Shown piece after piece: positions 30,380 to 38,401 of a DNA stretch of 50,706 bases. The notes beneath the pieces were generated by a model. The model had not been told where the DNA came from. It was given only the letters and a program-made list of their open reading frames with translations, and did not search any database. Each line of letters starts with the position of its first letter. The stretch's first letter is position 1. The stretch is from NCBI GenBank assembly GCA_016213105.1, contig JACRBN010000006.1, positions 1 to 50,706 on the forward strand. The letters are read 5' to 3'. A program made the translations under genes and the position numbers. Source of the DNA: Chloroflexota bacterium (lineage in GTDB: Bacteria; Chloroflexota; Anaerolineae; Anaerolineales; Villigracilaceae).

Positions 30380-30416
30380 AAAAAGAGCGAACCGCTGAGG
30401 GTCCGCTCTTTTTTTA
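30380..30416. terminator. Bidirectional terminator
   Basis: AAAAGAGCG and CGCTCTTTTTTT pair around a loop (with additional ACC/GGT pairing) and leave T-runs on both strands. It closes the ftsY-rhomboid directon (+) and the S1-domain gene (-). Confidence 0.88.
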
Positions 30417-30453
30417 TTCAGTTTGCAGGAGAAGTTGACTCCGACCCGGCTGG

Positions 30454-31269
30454 TTATCCACCAGTGGGGAGGCGCTTCTCCAGCGTGCGGTTGAAGATTT
30501 CTTCGCTTTCCTGCGAGAGGCCAGACTTGGTGCGCTTGGCCTTCTGCTGCTGGTTGCGGGATTTCTGGCGATTCTGGGCCTGCAGCCAGGCGATCTGCAT
30601 GGCAGTCATCTCGGGTTCGGTGGAAACCGGCTCGGCTTCCATCTCGATTACCTCTTCCTGCTGCTTCCTGGGCTTGCTACGCTTCGCGCCACGCTCGCCG
30701 CCGCCACTGTAGGTGTTGCGTTCGCGACGTTCCTCGCGCTGGGGCTTCTCCTCTTCGACCACCTCGGGGAGCAGGGCCTTTATGCTCAGGCGGATCTGGC
30801 GCTTGCGGCGGTCCACATCCAATACCTTGGCCTCGACGTCGTCGCCTTCCTTCACGACCTCATTCGGGGTCTTGACGTAGCCGCGGGTCAGTTCGCTCAC
30901 GTGCACGAGGCCCGGGCGTTCCGCGCCGATGTCGACGAAGGCGCCGTAGGTCTCGATGCGCACGATCTTGCCCTTCACGACCATGTCAGGGTGGATCTCA
31001 CGCCATTCGAGGCCGAGCGGTTCGATCATGGTCAGTTCGATGCGGTCCTTCTTCACGCGGCGGACCCAAACGTCCACGACCTGACCTTCCTTGACCACAT
31101 CCTCCACTTTGTTCACTGCGTCCTTCTGCAGTTGGGAGATGTGGATCACGCCAGGCAAAACATTGCCGACGTCTACAAGAGCGCCGGCAAGGGTTGTCTT
31201 GACGATCTTTCCGTTCAATTTGGTTTTTGGTTCAAGCGCGCCCGCAGGCGCGGAGTCAGTTGTATTCAT
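30454..31269 (-). CDS. Two-domain S1 RNA-binding protein
   Basis: 271 residues. Two S1 domains lie at about 18-85 (GKIVKTTLAGALVDVGNVLPGVIHISQL) and 96-165 (VKGKIVRIETYGAFVDIGAERPGLVHVSEL). A long basic and glutamine-rich tail follows (residues 170-271). It is much shorter than ribosomal protein S1 but of the same fold; the small family acts in translation or RNA turnover. It is transcribed from a good promoter (31311-31339), with GCAGGAG before the ATG. Confidence 0.88.
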   Translation of the reverse strand: MNTTDSAPAGALEPKTKLNGKIVKTTLAGALVDVGNVLPGVIHISQLQKDAVNKVEDVVKEGQVVDVWVRRVKKDRIELTMIEPLGLEWREIHPDMVVKGKIVRIETYGAFVDIGAERPGLVHVSELTRGYVKTPNEVVKEGDDVEAKVLDVDRRKRQIRLSIKALLPEVVEEEKPQREERRERNTYSGGGERGAKRSKPRKQQEEVIEMEAEPVSTEPEMTAMQIAWLQAQNRQKSRNQQQKAKRTKSGLSQESEEIFNRTLEKRLPTGG

Positions 31270-31310
31270 CGTTCTTCTCCTGCAAGGGGGGTGTATAATG
31301 CCGAAAAACG

Positions 31311-31339
31311 ATTATAACTGTATGACAATTTTCCGTCAA
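31311..31339 (-). promoter_or_regulatory. Promoter of the S1-domain gene
   Basis: On the minus strand TTGACG (31334-31339) and TATAAT (31311-31316) are spaced by 17 bp, giving a leader of about 35 nt with a Shine-Dalgarno. Confidence 0.8.
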
Positions 31340-31387
31340 TCGCATTATCGGGGGAAATGGGATTCTCTAATGTTGTGATAATTTTCG

Positions 31388-31426
31388 CAAAGAAAACACC
31401 CGGGACGTGAAATCATCCCGGGTGTT
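31388..31426 (-). terminator. Intrinsic terminator of the PilZ gene
   Basis: AACACCCGGGA and TCCCGGGTGTT form an 11-bp stem with a 10-nt loop, followed on the minus strand by TTTTCTTT. Confidence 0.85.
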
Positions 31427-31453
31427 GGGTTTATCCGTAACAACGCGCTGCGT

Positions 31454-31840
31454 TCACCGCCACAAATAATCGAGGTTTGAATTTTTCTGGGAACGCGCCT
31501 GGCTTCCATAGCGTTCGAACATGCGCATGAAGATTTCCATATCTCCAGGTGTCATATCGATGATTTGAAAACCGGCATTGTAGGAAGTTGGATCGAAGCG
31601 GTCCTGCCCGCACCAGCGGCTGATTGCGGAGAAGAGCATGAACTGCTTTTCTGCGATCTCGCGGTTCAACTCGATACGCAGAACGTACTGCCTGTTGGCG
31701 GGAATGGATTTCAAACAGTCCAGTTTGAACCCGCCCGTGCTGATGTCCGTCAGATGCCCCAGGAGCTGCCCGGTGGAATCATCGATCACCCGCATGTAGT
31801 ACGAGAATTGCCTTCTGTCGACTTGCCTGCGTTCAGCCAT
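31454..31840 (-). CDS. PilZ-domain protein
   Basis: 128 residues, a single domain. The N-terminal arginines (AERRQVDRRQF) and DISTGGFKL are the RxxxR and D/NxSxxG motifs that bind cyclic di-GMP. It is a probable c-di-GMP effector; the output partner is unknown. AAGGAGG precedes the ATG, and a TATACT box lies at 31876-31881. No GGDEF or EAL gene is in the window. Confidence 0.88.
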   Translation of the reverse strand: MAERRQVDRRQFSYYMRVIDDSTGQLLGHLTDISTGGFKLDCLKSIPANRQYVLRIELNREIAEKQFMLFSAISRWCGQDRFDPTSYNAGFQIIDMTPGDMEIFMRMFERYGSQARSQKNSNLDYLWR

Positions 31841-31916
31841 AACAGCCTCCTTGCATTTTTGTTAGGCTTTTCTGTAGTATAAAGCATGATGCTGAATCAG
31901 GCAACACCTTTTGGAG

Positions 31917-33074
31917 CTATCCGGCCGACAAAATATGGGTCAGGATTGTCGCGCCCGAACCGCCGATGTTTTGCGCCATGCCGATGTGCGCGTCCGCGAC
32001 CTGGGTTGGGCCGCATTCGCCGCGCAATTGCTGGATGACCTCAACGATCTGGTACATGCCCGTGGCGCCGACCGGGTGACCGCGGGCCTTCAGGCCGCCG
32101 CGGGTGCATACGGGAATCCGCCCTGTGGGGCTGATCTCGTTATCGAGGCCGAGACGCACGCCCTGGCCGCGCTCCGCGAAGCCGCAGGCCTCCAGCGAGA
32201 GCACCGCCATGATCGAGAAGGCATCGTGGATTTCGAACACGTCGATATCCTCGGGGGCGGCGCCCGCCATTTCATACGCGCGCCTGGCCGAGGCGTAGGC
32301 GGCTTGCAGGAACAGCGGTTCGCGGCGGCTGTGGATGGCGATGGTATCCGTCGCGGAGGCGGAGCCGCTCACCCTTACGCGCGGACGGCTGGGCAGGTGC
32401 GCCACCTTGTCTGCCGGGACCAGGATGGCCGCCGCGGCGCCGTCTCCCGTGGGAGAGGCGTCCAGCAGGCTGATGGGTGTTGCTACCATGCTGGCCCGCT
32501 CGAATTTCTCAGCCGTGATTTTTTCGTGCAGGCGCGCATATGGGTTGTGCATGGCGTTGGCGTGCGCATTGATCGGGAAGGCGGCAAAGTCGCCGTGTTT
32601 CCAGCCGTATTCGTGCATGTAGCGACGCATGACCAGCGCGTTCAGGCCCACGAAGGAAACACCCTGTTCCACTTCGTAGTCGGCGTCGGCGGCGGTGGCC
32701 AGGGCGGCGGTTACGTCATGGCCGGCCTTGTCGGTCATCTTTTCGACACCCACCACCAGCGCGGACTCGACCTCCCCCGAGGCCACTGCCATCAGTCCCG
32801 CGCGGAAGGCGGCCGCTCCCGAGCCGCAGGCAGCCTCCACTTTGACGGCCTCCCGCCCCCACATCCCGATCCAGTCTGAGTAGTACGTTCCCAACTGGTT
32901 CTGCCCGCTGACGATGGGCGAGAGCATGTTGCCCACGAAGAGCGCGTCCACCTGCTTGACGCCGGCGTCCTGCAAGGCGGCAAAGGCCGCCTCTCCGCCG
33001 ATCTCGCGCAGGGACTTCTCCCAGTGCTCATCCACGGCGGTTTGTCCAATTCCAATGACAGCGACTTCTCGCAT
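31917..33074 (-). CDS. Thiolase-like acetyl-CoA acetyltransferase (SCP-x type)
   Basis: 385 residues from the ATG at 33074 with AAGAGGA upstream. The nucleophilic cysteine is Cys83 in EAACGSGAAAF, and the histidine is in ARGHPVGATG. The C-terminal second cysteine of biosynthetic thiolases is missing (NIGGSGATIL), as in the SCP-x/archaeal-type group. That group is usually linked to an OB-fold/Zn-ribbon partner (DUF35) for acetoacetyl-CoA formation, but no such partner is next to it here. A TACAAT box lies at 33103-33108. Confidence 0.88.
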   Translation of the reverse strand: MREVAVIGIGQTAVDEHWEKSLREIGGEAAFAALQDAGVKQVDALFVGNMLSPIVSGQNQLGTYYSDWIGMWGREAVKVEAACGSGAAAFRAGLMAVASGEVESALVVGVEKMTDKAGHDVTAALATAADADYEVEQGVSFVGLNALVMRRYMHEYGWKHGDFAAFPINAHANAMHNPYARLHEKITAEKFERASMVATPISLLDASPTGDGAAAAILVPADKVAHLPSRPRVRVSGSASATDTIAIHSRREPLFLQAAYASARRAYEMAGAAPEDIDVFEIHDAFSIMAVLSLEACGFAERGQGVRLGLDNEISPTGRIPVCTRGGLKARGHPVGATGMYQIVEVIQQLRGECGPTQVADAHIGMAQNIGGSGATILTHILSAG

Positions 33075-33203
33075 ACAATCCTCTTGTTCCTGTGTTGGTA
33101 AAATTGTAACCGATTGGACTATCAAGTGCTATCCAACTCTCTCGGAACAAAAAATGACGGGAGACGTCCTGCAAATGTTTTACCCTTAGAAAAGGAGATG
33201 ATG

Positions 33204-33671
33204 ATGTCCCGATTTGTCCTGATAGGTATAATGGCCAGCCTGCTGCTTGCGGCCTGTGGGGCGCTGGCCCCATCCTCGGCGGAAACGCCCCAGCCCACCC
33301 CTACGGCGCCGTTGAAAACGTGGAGCCTGCACATGGTCCACTCGGGGGGCATCATGGGGTTGATGCGCCTGGTGGATGTCACCAGCGACGGTCAGATGAC
33401 GGTCACCGACCAGCGTACCGACAAGACTGTCACTCTGAAGTTGTCCAAGGACGAACTGACCAGGTTGCGCACCCTGGTCGCGCAGGCAAGCTACGCGGCT
33501 CCAAAAATTCCCATGAGCTGCGCCGATTGTTTCATCTTCGAGGTGACCCTGGAGCGTGACTCGGGTGGGCCCCTGACTGCCACCGTGGACGACACGAATT
33601 TGGCCGATTCGGGCCTGGCCGCCTTGATCAACTACCTGCGCGGCTTGATGGACGCGGCCCTGCAATCCTGA
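33204..33671 (+). CDS. Small secreted lipoprotein
   Basis: 155 residues. Three consecutive ATG codons (33198, 33201, 33204) follow AAAGGAG; I chose the last for spacing. The signal peptide MSRFVLIGIMASLLLAAC has the lipobox LAAC, followed by a short PTPTAP linker. The domain of about 120 residues (TWSLHMVHSGGIMGLMRLVDVTSDGQMTVTD...) resembles small beta proteins that start with a substrate-like '.....GG.....L.V..DG' pattern; family not recognised. A CADC pair lies near residue 112. Confidence 0.75.
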   Translation: MSRFVLIGIMASLLLAACGALAPSSAETPQPTPTAPLKTWSLHMVHSGGIMGLMRLVDVTSDGQMTVTDQRTDKTVTLKLSKDELTRLRTLVAQASYAAPKIPMSCADCFIFEVTLERDSGGPLTATVDDTNLADSGLAALINYLRGLMDAALQS

Positions 33672-33673
33672 AC

Positions 33674-34210
33674 ATGCCAGAGAGCAACCATACCCTTTGG
33701 ATTCAATCCCTGCTCGACGCCCTGGAGGCCAGCGGCGCGGAGGGGACTTCTGCGGCGGAGTACCTGCGGGCGCACAGAACCCGCATGGGCTTTCGACGCG
33801 TCCGCCCGCAGGTGGGCGCGTTTTGGACGCCCTGGAAAAGCATCGGACTCAATCAGGCGCATTTCACCCGCGAGACGCCGTTCAACGATCCACACTTGCT
33901 GACCCTGGTCATTCACGAGGTGCGGCACCTGCAACAGGGACTGGTGACCGCCCTGTCTGTGTACGGTGAACTGGATGCGTGGCAACTGCAATACCGCGAG
34001 TACGAGCGCATGACACACAAACTTTCCCATCCCGCACTGATCGAACTGCTTTCCATGCCGTTGAATTGGGACCGGTCTGTTTTGAGCCGCGCTCGGGAAT
34101 TGATGCAGGCTTACGCGGGCAAAGGCTACCGCGTCGATCTGCTGCCGCTGTATCCATTGCCTCGCGAAATCGCATATCTGCTCTCCCGCCGTCCGCCGAA
34201 TGGCGCATAG
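33674..34210 (+). CDS. Hypothetical protein with an HExxH zinc motif
   Basis: 178 residues, two bases after the lipoprotein stop, so co-transcribed. IHEVRHLQQG gives HExxH at His81-Glu82-His85, and Glu99 in YGELDAWQLQ is a plausible third ligand. The context 'TLVIHE..H..Q' is like small DUF4157-type or YgjP-type zincin-like proteins. No signal peptide, so cytoplasmic. Protease activity is not shown by the sequence. Confidence 0.7.
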   Translation: MPESNHTLWIQSLLDALEASGAEGTSAAEYLRAHRTRMGFRRVRPQVGAFWTPWKSIGLNQAHFTRETPFNDPHLLTLVIHEVRHLQQGLVTALSVYGELDAWQLQYREYERMTHKLSHPALIELLSMPLNWDRSVLSRARELMQAYAGKGYRVDLLPLYPLPREIAYLLSRRPPNGA

Positions 34211-34263
34211 GCAACTTCACAAAGTTGTCAATAAATTTTAATGTAACCCGACAGGTTTTGTAC

Positions 34264-34344
34264 TATGATGTGTACATAGGAAAGGAGGTACCCATAGAGA
34301 CACCGCCTGAAATCAAGATCGAAGGGAAGACCGCGACGCCCTGA
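34264..34344 (+). other. Possible short transcript or micro-ORF with a perfect Shine-Dalgarno
   Basis: TATGAT (34264-34269) is followed by GGAAAGGAGGT (34279-34289), the best ribosome-binding sequence in the window. But only ATA stands 4 nt later (34294), opening a 16-residue frame that ends at TGA 34342-34344. A GTG at 34270 in the same frame would not use the site. A strong terminator follows at 34440. The unit is about 200 nt and may be a small RNA, a tiny peptide gene with an odd start, or the remnant of a gene head. Confidence 0.35.
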
Positions 34345-34439
34345 TCTGGTCGAGTAAGAATAAAATCCAGACGTTCGCCAAACGCAAAGAAGGCAGTTGA
34401 TCCGCTCTTCCCCTTCTACAATTCAGATTACATGTAGTT

Positions 34440-34470
34440 GACGGATGGGAGACCCCCATCCGTCTTTTTT
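34440..34470 (+). terminator. Intrinsic terminator
   Basis: GACGGATGGG (34440-34449) pairs perfectly with CCCATCCGTC (34455-34464) over 5 nt, followed by six T on the plus strand only. It closes the plus-strand unit that includes 33204-34344. Confidence 0.92.
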
Positions 34471-35464
34471 ATTCGAAAATAAGCCCCATTTTGTACATCG
34501 ACAGTCGTTTTTTGCATCCCAGCGCCTCGAAGGCCTGGCTGGTCGCCGGCTGCCAGTCGCGGGTGTGGATTTCGATGCGACGGCCGGGGCTGGCTTTTTG
34601 GATGGCCGACAGGGCCTGCCGCGCCAGGGGTTCGGCCAGTGCAGGGTGGGCGGGATCCAGGTTGATCTCCAGGTGATTGACGCCGCCGGGGCGCGTGCGG
34701 TATTGATAGTTGCCCAACGCAACGGTTTCCCCTTGCGCCGTCACGGCAACGAAATGCTTCGACTTTACCCCGCTGATCCGTGAGATAAGCGGACCCAGAA
34801 TGCGCACAAAGAACGGGGGCCGATAGCGGTCCTCCCGGATGGGTTCGTAGCGCAGGATCTCGGGCGGGGTGATGCGCATCGCAAAAGCCATGCGGCGCTG
34901 CCAGTCGAAAGGGCTGACGGGGAGCATGTCAAAGCCAGGGGGCAGGGGAATGGCGGAGATGGCGGGACCCTCCTCCAGGTCGTATTGGGTGGTGGTGGTG
35001 TAGGATACAAATCCCAGTTCTTCGTATAGTTTATAGGCGGGCAGGTTGCCTGTCACCACTTCCAGGTAGGCGGCCCTGGCCTGGCGGGTGCGGATCTCGG
35101 CCAGGCTGGCCTCCACCAGTTTGCGGGCGATGCCGCGCCGACGGTAGGCGGGCAGGACAGTGACGTTGCCGATGTACCACTCGGGCGCGTTGCGCTGGCG
35201 CATGTGATTGATCAGGCCGGCCGGTTTGCCGTCCTCTTCATAGATGAAGCCGCGCATGACGTCGCGCAGGAGCGGCGCAACGGTCTGCATGATGCGCAGG
35301 AGCGGCCAGATGCGCTTGATGCCGCTGATCTGGTCGGCCATGCCTTCGCGCTCGTCTGCCTGCACACTCCACTCGGGATTTTCGGGATATTGGAAACCCT
35401 CATTGATCAAGGCGACCATGGTGTCGACATCCTGCGGGAGTTGGAAGGGGCGGACATTATTCAT
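34469..35464 (-). CDS. GNAT N-acetyltransferase, probably two-domain
   Basis: 331 residues from the ATG at 35464; the longer frame runs into the SGNH gene. Residues about 1-165 are a complete GNAT fold with the acetyl-CoA loop VLPAYRRRGIARKLVEASL and a C-terminal NLPAYKLYEELGF. The second half (HLEINLDPAHPALAEPLARQAL, ATSQAFEALGCKKRLSMYKMGL) looks like a degenerate second GNAT domain. Substrate unknown. It follows the SGNH hydrolase gene by 28 bp on the same strand. Confidence 0.85.
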   Translation of the reverse strand: MNNVRPFQLPQDVDTMVALINEGFQYPENPEWSVQADEREGMADQISGIKRIWPLLRIMQTVAPLLRDVMRGFIYEEDGKPAGLINHMRQRNAPEWYIGNVTVLPAYRRRGIARKLVEASLAEIRTRQARAAYLEVVTGNLPAYKLYEELGFVSYTTTTQYDLEEGPAISAIPLPPGFDMLPVSPFDWQRRMAFAMRITPPEILRYEPIREDRYRPPFFVRILGPLISRISGVKSKHFVAVTAQGETVALGNYQYRTRPGGVNHLEINLDPAHPALAEPLARQALSAIQKASPGRRIEIHTRDWQPATSQAFEALGCKKRLSMYKMGLIFE

Positions 35465-35492
35465 GGGAGGCAATCCTTTTCTGGTGGGAAAC

Positions 35493-36209
35493 CTAGCGGT
35501 CGAGAATCTCCAGCGTTTCGGGCAGTATCTTTTCCACCCACAACTTGTACATTCGACCGGTGGGGTGGAGGCCGTCACGCGCGACCAGTTCGAAGTCTTC
35601 GATGGCGAGGCGCGAAATTTCCGTGACGTTTACATAACGCGCCCCGGCTTTGATGGTTTCATCCCGATTGACGGCGTTGAAGGCATCGATCTCGGAGGCG
35701 ATCTTCAGTTCATCCATGCCGCCCGCGGCGGGCATGACGCTCCAATCAGGGATGGACAACACGATGACGCGGCTGGTGTCCCCGCCCGCGTAGGCGATGG
35801 CGCGCTGCAACAGACCGCGGAATTCGAGGCGATACTCCCCGACATCCCGCCCGCGAAACTGGTTATTGACTCCGATCAGCAGGGTGACGAGATCGAAGGT
35901 GCCCTGCGGGTTTGCGGCATTGAGGCCGTCGTTCAGTTCATCGGTGGTCCAGCCGTTTTGGGCGACGATGAGCGGGTCATCCAGCGGGACTCCTGTGGCG
36001 CGCAGGGCCTCGGTCAACAGGACGGGGTAGCGCTGGCTGGCGGCCACGCCCTCGCCGATGGTGTAGGAGTCGCCCAGGGCGAGATACCGATGGGAAACGG
36101 GCTCCGGCGTAGGGGTGGGAGGGGGTATGGAGGTCGGCTGGGAGGTGGGCATGGGGGCGGCGCATCCCGCCAGGAGCAGGAGAGTCAACAGGAAAAGGAT
36201 GGGTTTCAT
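35493..36209 (-). CDS. SGNH/GDSL-family hydrolase lipoprotein
   Basis: 238 residues. The signal peptide MKPILFLLTLLLLAGC has the lipobox LAGC, then a Pro/Thr linker to about residue 38. Block I is ALGDSYT (nucleophile Ser48), block III is IGVNNQFRG, and block V is DGLHPTG with the catalytic Asp/His. These enzymes hydrolyse esters of lipids or acetylated polysaccharides; here it would be anchored outside the cell. TATACT at 36216-36221 ends 6 nt before the ATG, so the mRNA should be leaderless. Confidence 0.9.
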   Translation of the reverse strand: MKPILFLLTLLLLAGCAAPMPTSQPTSIPPPTPTPEPVSHRYLALGDSYTIGEGVAASQRYPVLLTEALRATGVPLDDPLIVAQNGWTTDELNDGLNAANPQGTFDLVTLLIGVNNQFRGRDVGEYRLEFRGLLQRAIAYAGGDTSRVIVLSIPDWSVMPAAGGMDELKIASEIDAFNAVNRDETIKAGARYVNVTEISRLAIEDFELVARDGLHPTGRMYKLWVEKILPETLEILDR

Positions 36210-36215
36210 CCAATG

Positions 36216-36221
36216 AGTATA
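36216..36221 (-). promoter_or_regulatory. -10 box of a leaderless promoter (SGNH hydrolase)
   Basis: TATACT on the minus strand, then 6 nt (CATTGG) and the ATG at 36209. Confidence 0.6.
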
Positions 36222-36245
36222 GCCGCGGCGCGGGCCGAATGCAAG

Positions 36246-36280
36246 AAAAAGAGGAAAGACCGCTTTCGTCTTTCCTCTTT
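36246..36280 (-). terminator. Intrinsic terminator of the decarboxylase operon
   Basis: On the minus strand AAAGAGGAAAGAC pairs with GTCTTTCCTCTTT over 7 nt and continues into TTCTTG. It lies about 55 bp after the mmdB-like stop. Confidence 0.8.
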
Positions 36281-36332
36281 CCTCTTTCCATTAGGTTGTT
36301 TCGTCACCTCTGCGAGGCTCCGCACAACGAGA

Positions 36333-37463
36333 TTACACGAGTTTGCTGACAATCGCCAGCAGGATGCCGCCCGCCATCACGGAGCCAAGCTGGCCGGCGG
36401 TGTTGGCGCCCATGGCGTGCATCAGGATGAAATTGTCGGGGTCCTCTTCGGAGGCCATTTTGGCGGCCAGGCGGCCTGCCATGGGGAAGGCGGAGATGCC
36501 CGCCGCGCCGATGAGCGGGTTGATCTTGCCGCCGCTCAGGTAGCACATCAGCTTGCCGAAGAGCAGGCCCGCCACGGTGTCGAGGGCGAAGGCCAGCAGG
36601 CCCAGCAGCATGATCTGCAAGGTGGCCCAGTTCAGGAAGGCGGAGGCGGTCATGGTGGAGCCGACGGCCAGGCCGAGGAACAGGGTGGCAATGTTGATGA
36701 TCTCGTTTTCGGCGGCCTTGCTCAGGCGCGCCACCACGCCCGAAACCTTGAGCAGGTTGCCAAGCATGAGCATGGAGATGAGCGGGGTCGCTTCGGGGAC
36801 GAGCAGTCCGACGGCCAGCGTCAACACGATGGGGAAGGCCACCAGCGTGGTTTGCGAGATCGGCTTGGGCGCGTAATCCATGCGGATGAGGCGCTCTTTT
36901 TTGGTGGTGAGCAGTCTCATGATGGGCGGCTGGATGATGGGGATCAGGCTCATGTACGAGTATGCCGCCACCGCGATGGGCGCCAGCAGCTCGGGCGCGA
37001 GCTTGGAGGCCACGAAGATGGAGGTCGGGCCGTCGATGGCGCCGATGACGCCGATGGAGGCGGCCTGGTTGAGCGGGAAGCCCAGCAGGATGGCCAAGAT
37101 GAGCGTGCCGAAGATGCCGAACTGTCCCGCCGCGCCGAGCAGGACCATGCGCGGCTGGGAGAGCAGCGGGCTGAAGTCGATCATCGCGCCCACGCCGATG
37201 AAGATCAGCAGGGGGAACAACTCGGTTTTGATGCCCGCGTCGTAGATGACCTTCATCATGCCATCGGTGGTGGCGGTCAGGCCCGAGAGCGGGATGTTGG
37301 CCAGGATGCAGCCGAAGCCGATGGGCAGCAGCAGGACGGGTTCATATTCCTTGGCGACGGCCAGGTAGACCAGGATCAGCCCGACCAGGATCATGACCGC
37401 ATTGCCGGGCGTGAAATTCGCCAGGCCCTTGGTCAATTCGGGGAGCAGGACGCCTACATCCAT
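36333..37463 (-). CDS. mmdB: Sodium-translocating decarboxylase, beta subunit
   Basis: 376 residues, mostly membrane helices. Family landmarks: LLLPIGFGCILANIP, IFIGVGAMIDFSPLL, GAIDGPTSIFVASKLAP (the conserved Asp region for Na+), and HAMGANTAGQLGSVMAGG. It decarboxylates carboxybiotin on the carrier protein and moves Na+ out of the cell. The start overlaps the biotin-carrier gene by 10 bp. The family is shared by oxaloacetate, methylmalonyl-CoA and glutaconyl-CoA decarboxylases; the alpha subunit here points to an acyl-CoA substrate. Confidence 0.95.
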   Translation of the reverse strand: MDVGVLLPELTKGLANFTPGNAVMILVGLILVYLAVAKEYEPVLLLPIGFGCILANIPLSGLTATTDGMMKVIYDAGIKTELFPLLIFIGVGAMIDFSPLLSQPRMVLLGAAGQFGIFGTLILAILLGFPLNQAASIGVIGAIDGPTSIFVASKLAPELLAPIAVAAYSYMSLIPIIQPPIMRLLTTKKERLIRMDYAPKPISQTTLVAFPIVLTLAVGLLVPEATPLISMLMLGNLLKVSGVVARLSKAAENEIINIATLFLGLAVGSTMTASAFLNWATLQIMLLGLLAFALDTVAGLLFGKLMCYLSGGKINPLIGAAGISAFPMAGRLAAKMASEEDPDNFILMHAMGANTAGQLGSVMAGGILLAIVSKLV

Positions 37464-37891
37464 GACGCCTCGCCCGCGTCGGCAAAGCGGATCAACGCCT
37501 GTTTGTGCGCCACGCTTTGGCCTGCGCTCACCAGCACCTCGCCGACGATGCCCGCCCGCACGGCGCGGATGCTGTTCTTCATCTTCATGGCTTCGATGAT
37601 CAACACGACCTGGCCGGTTTCGATCTTGTCGCCGTTCTTGACAAAGACCTCGGTGATGGTGCCGGGCAGGGGCGCGACCATGTCCTGTCCGTTCATGTTC
37701 TGACTGGCCGACCCGACCGGCAGCGAGGCTGCGGCGGGGCGGGCCGCTTCCTTCTGGGCCTTGGGCTTTTCACCGGTTTCAGGCTGGACCTCGAACGACT
37801 GTCCGTCCACGCGCGCGATGACGGGGCGCGCGTTGATGTCCTCGATTTCCACTTCGAACGTTTGGTTTTCAACTTTGACTTGATACTTCAT
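37454..37891 (-). CDS. mmdC: Biotin carboxyl carrier subunit of the decarboxylase
   Basis: 145 residues from the ATG at 37891. A short N-terminal domain (MKYQVKVENQTFEVEIED) and an Ala/Pro linker precede the biotinyl domain, with the biotin lysine Lys103 in EAMKM and VAPLPGTITEVFVKNGDKI before it. It shuttles CO2 from the alpha to the beta subunit. The end overlaps the beta subunit gene. Confidence 0.93.
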   Translation of the reverse strand: MKYQVKVENQTFEVEIEDINARPVIARVDGQSFEVQPETGEKPKAQKEAARPAAASLPVGSASQNMNGQDMVAPLPGTITEVFVKNGDKIETGQVVLIIEAMKMKNSIRAVRAGIVGEVLVSAGQSVAHKQALIRFADAGEASWM

Positions 37892-37908
37892 ACTTGATTC
37901 CTCTTCAC

Positions 37909-37934
37909 GGAGTGCAGACTTAAGTCCGCACTCC
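37909..37934. repeat. 26-bp near-perfect palindrome
   Basis: GGAGTGCAGACTT is followed directly by AAGTCCGCACTCC; only one pair (A against C) fails. It sits between the OadG-like and biotin-carrier genes inside the operon and would form a hairpin in the mRNA just upstream of the carrier's start. Confidence 0.8.
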
Positions 37935-37940
37935 ACCAAA

Positions 37941-38276
37941 CTAGCGATGGCTGCCCTTTTCGACCAACTGGCGCGAGCGCAAGCCCAACTGCCAGGCGGA
38001 GATGAGGGAGGTGGGCGGGGGCGGCAGGGGATGGGCGGTGGAGGTCTGCTGTTCGGCGATGGCCAGGGCCACGGCGACGGCCGCAGCGCGGGCTTTGAGT
38101 CCGCTGTCCATGGCGGGGGCCGGCGCGGGGGCGGATTCCGCTTCGGCGGCGGGTTGCTTGTCCTTGATGACGGCCGTCAGCAGGGTCATGAGTCCCCACA
38201 GCACGATGATCGCGCCGAAGACCAGTCCCATGCCGACCGCGGTGATCTGCAAACTGAGAATTAGATTTTCAGTCAT
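37941..38276 (-). CDS. mmdD: OadG-family small membrane subunit of the decarboxylase
   Basis: 111 residues with one N-terminal membrane helix (QITAVGMGLVFGAIIVLWGLMTLLTAVI), an Ala/Pro/Glu linker and a helical C-terminus ending in SAWQLGLRSRQLVEKGSHR. This is the OadG/MmdD layout: an assembly subunit that anchors the alpha subunit to the membrane. The gene order alpha-delta-gamma-beta is that known for methylmalonyl-CoA decarboxylases. Confidence 0.85.
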   Translation of the reverse strand: MTENLILSLQITAVGMGLVFGAIIVLWGLMTLLTAVIKDKQPAAEAESAPAPAPAMDSGLKARAAAVAVALAIAEQQTSTAHPLPPPPTSLISAWQLGLRSRQLVEKGSHR

Positions 38277-38296
38277 TCATATGCTCACTTATGTCT

Positions 38297-38395
38297 TTGC
38301 GAGGGCGGGGTCTTCGACCCAAGGCAATCTCTGGTTATTGGGAGATTGCTTACCACTGACGTGGTACACGTCGTCGGCCTACGGCCTCCTCGCAA
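38297..38395. repeat. TTGCGAGG-family cruciform element, copy 2
   Basis: Outer arms TTGCGAGG (38297-38304) and CCTCGCAA (38388-38395), inner arms GGCAATCTC and GAGATTGCT. Extra CGTCGTCGGCCTACGGC adds a small hairpin. It fills the gap between the alpha-subunit gene and the OadG-like gene. Same architecture as 4940-5024, also inside an operon. Confidence 0.85.
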
Positions 38396-38401
38396 TGACG
38401 G

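Noticed and set aside
31911..32879. 322-residue open frame opposite the thiolase gene
   Set aside because: The minus strand carries the full thiolase motifs; this is its complement.
35244..37703. 819-residue open frame on the plus strand
   Set aside because: Antisense to the GNAT, SGNH and decarboxylase beta genes; shows H/Q/G/D-rich nonsense and crosses three real genes and a terminator.
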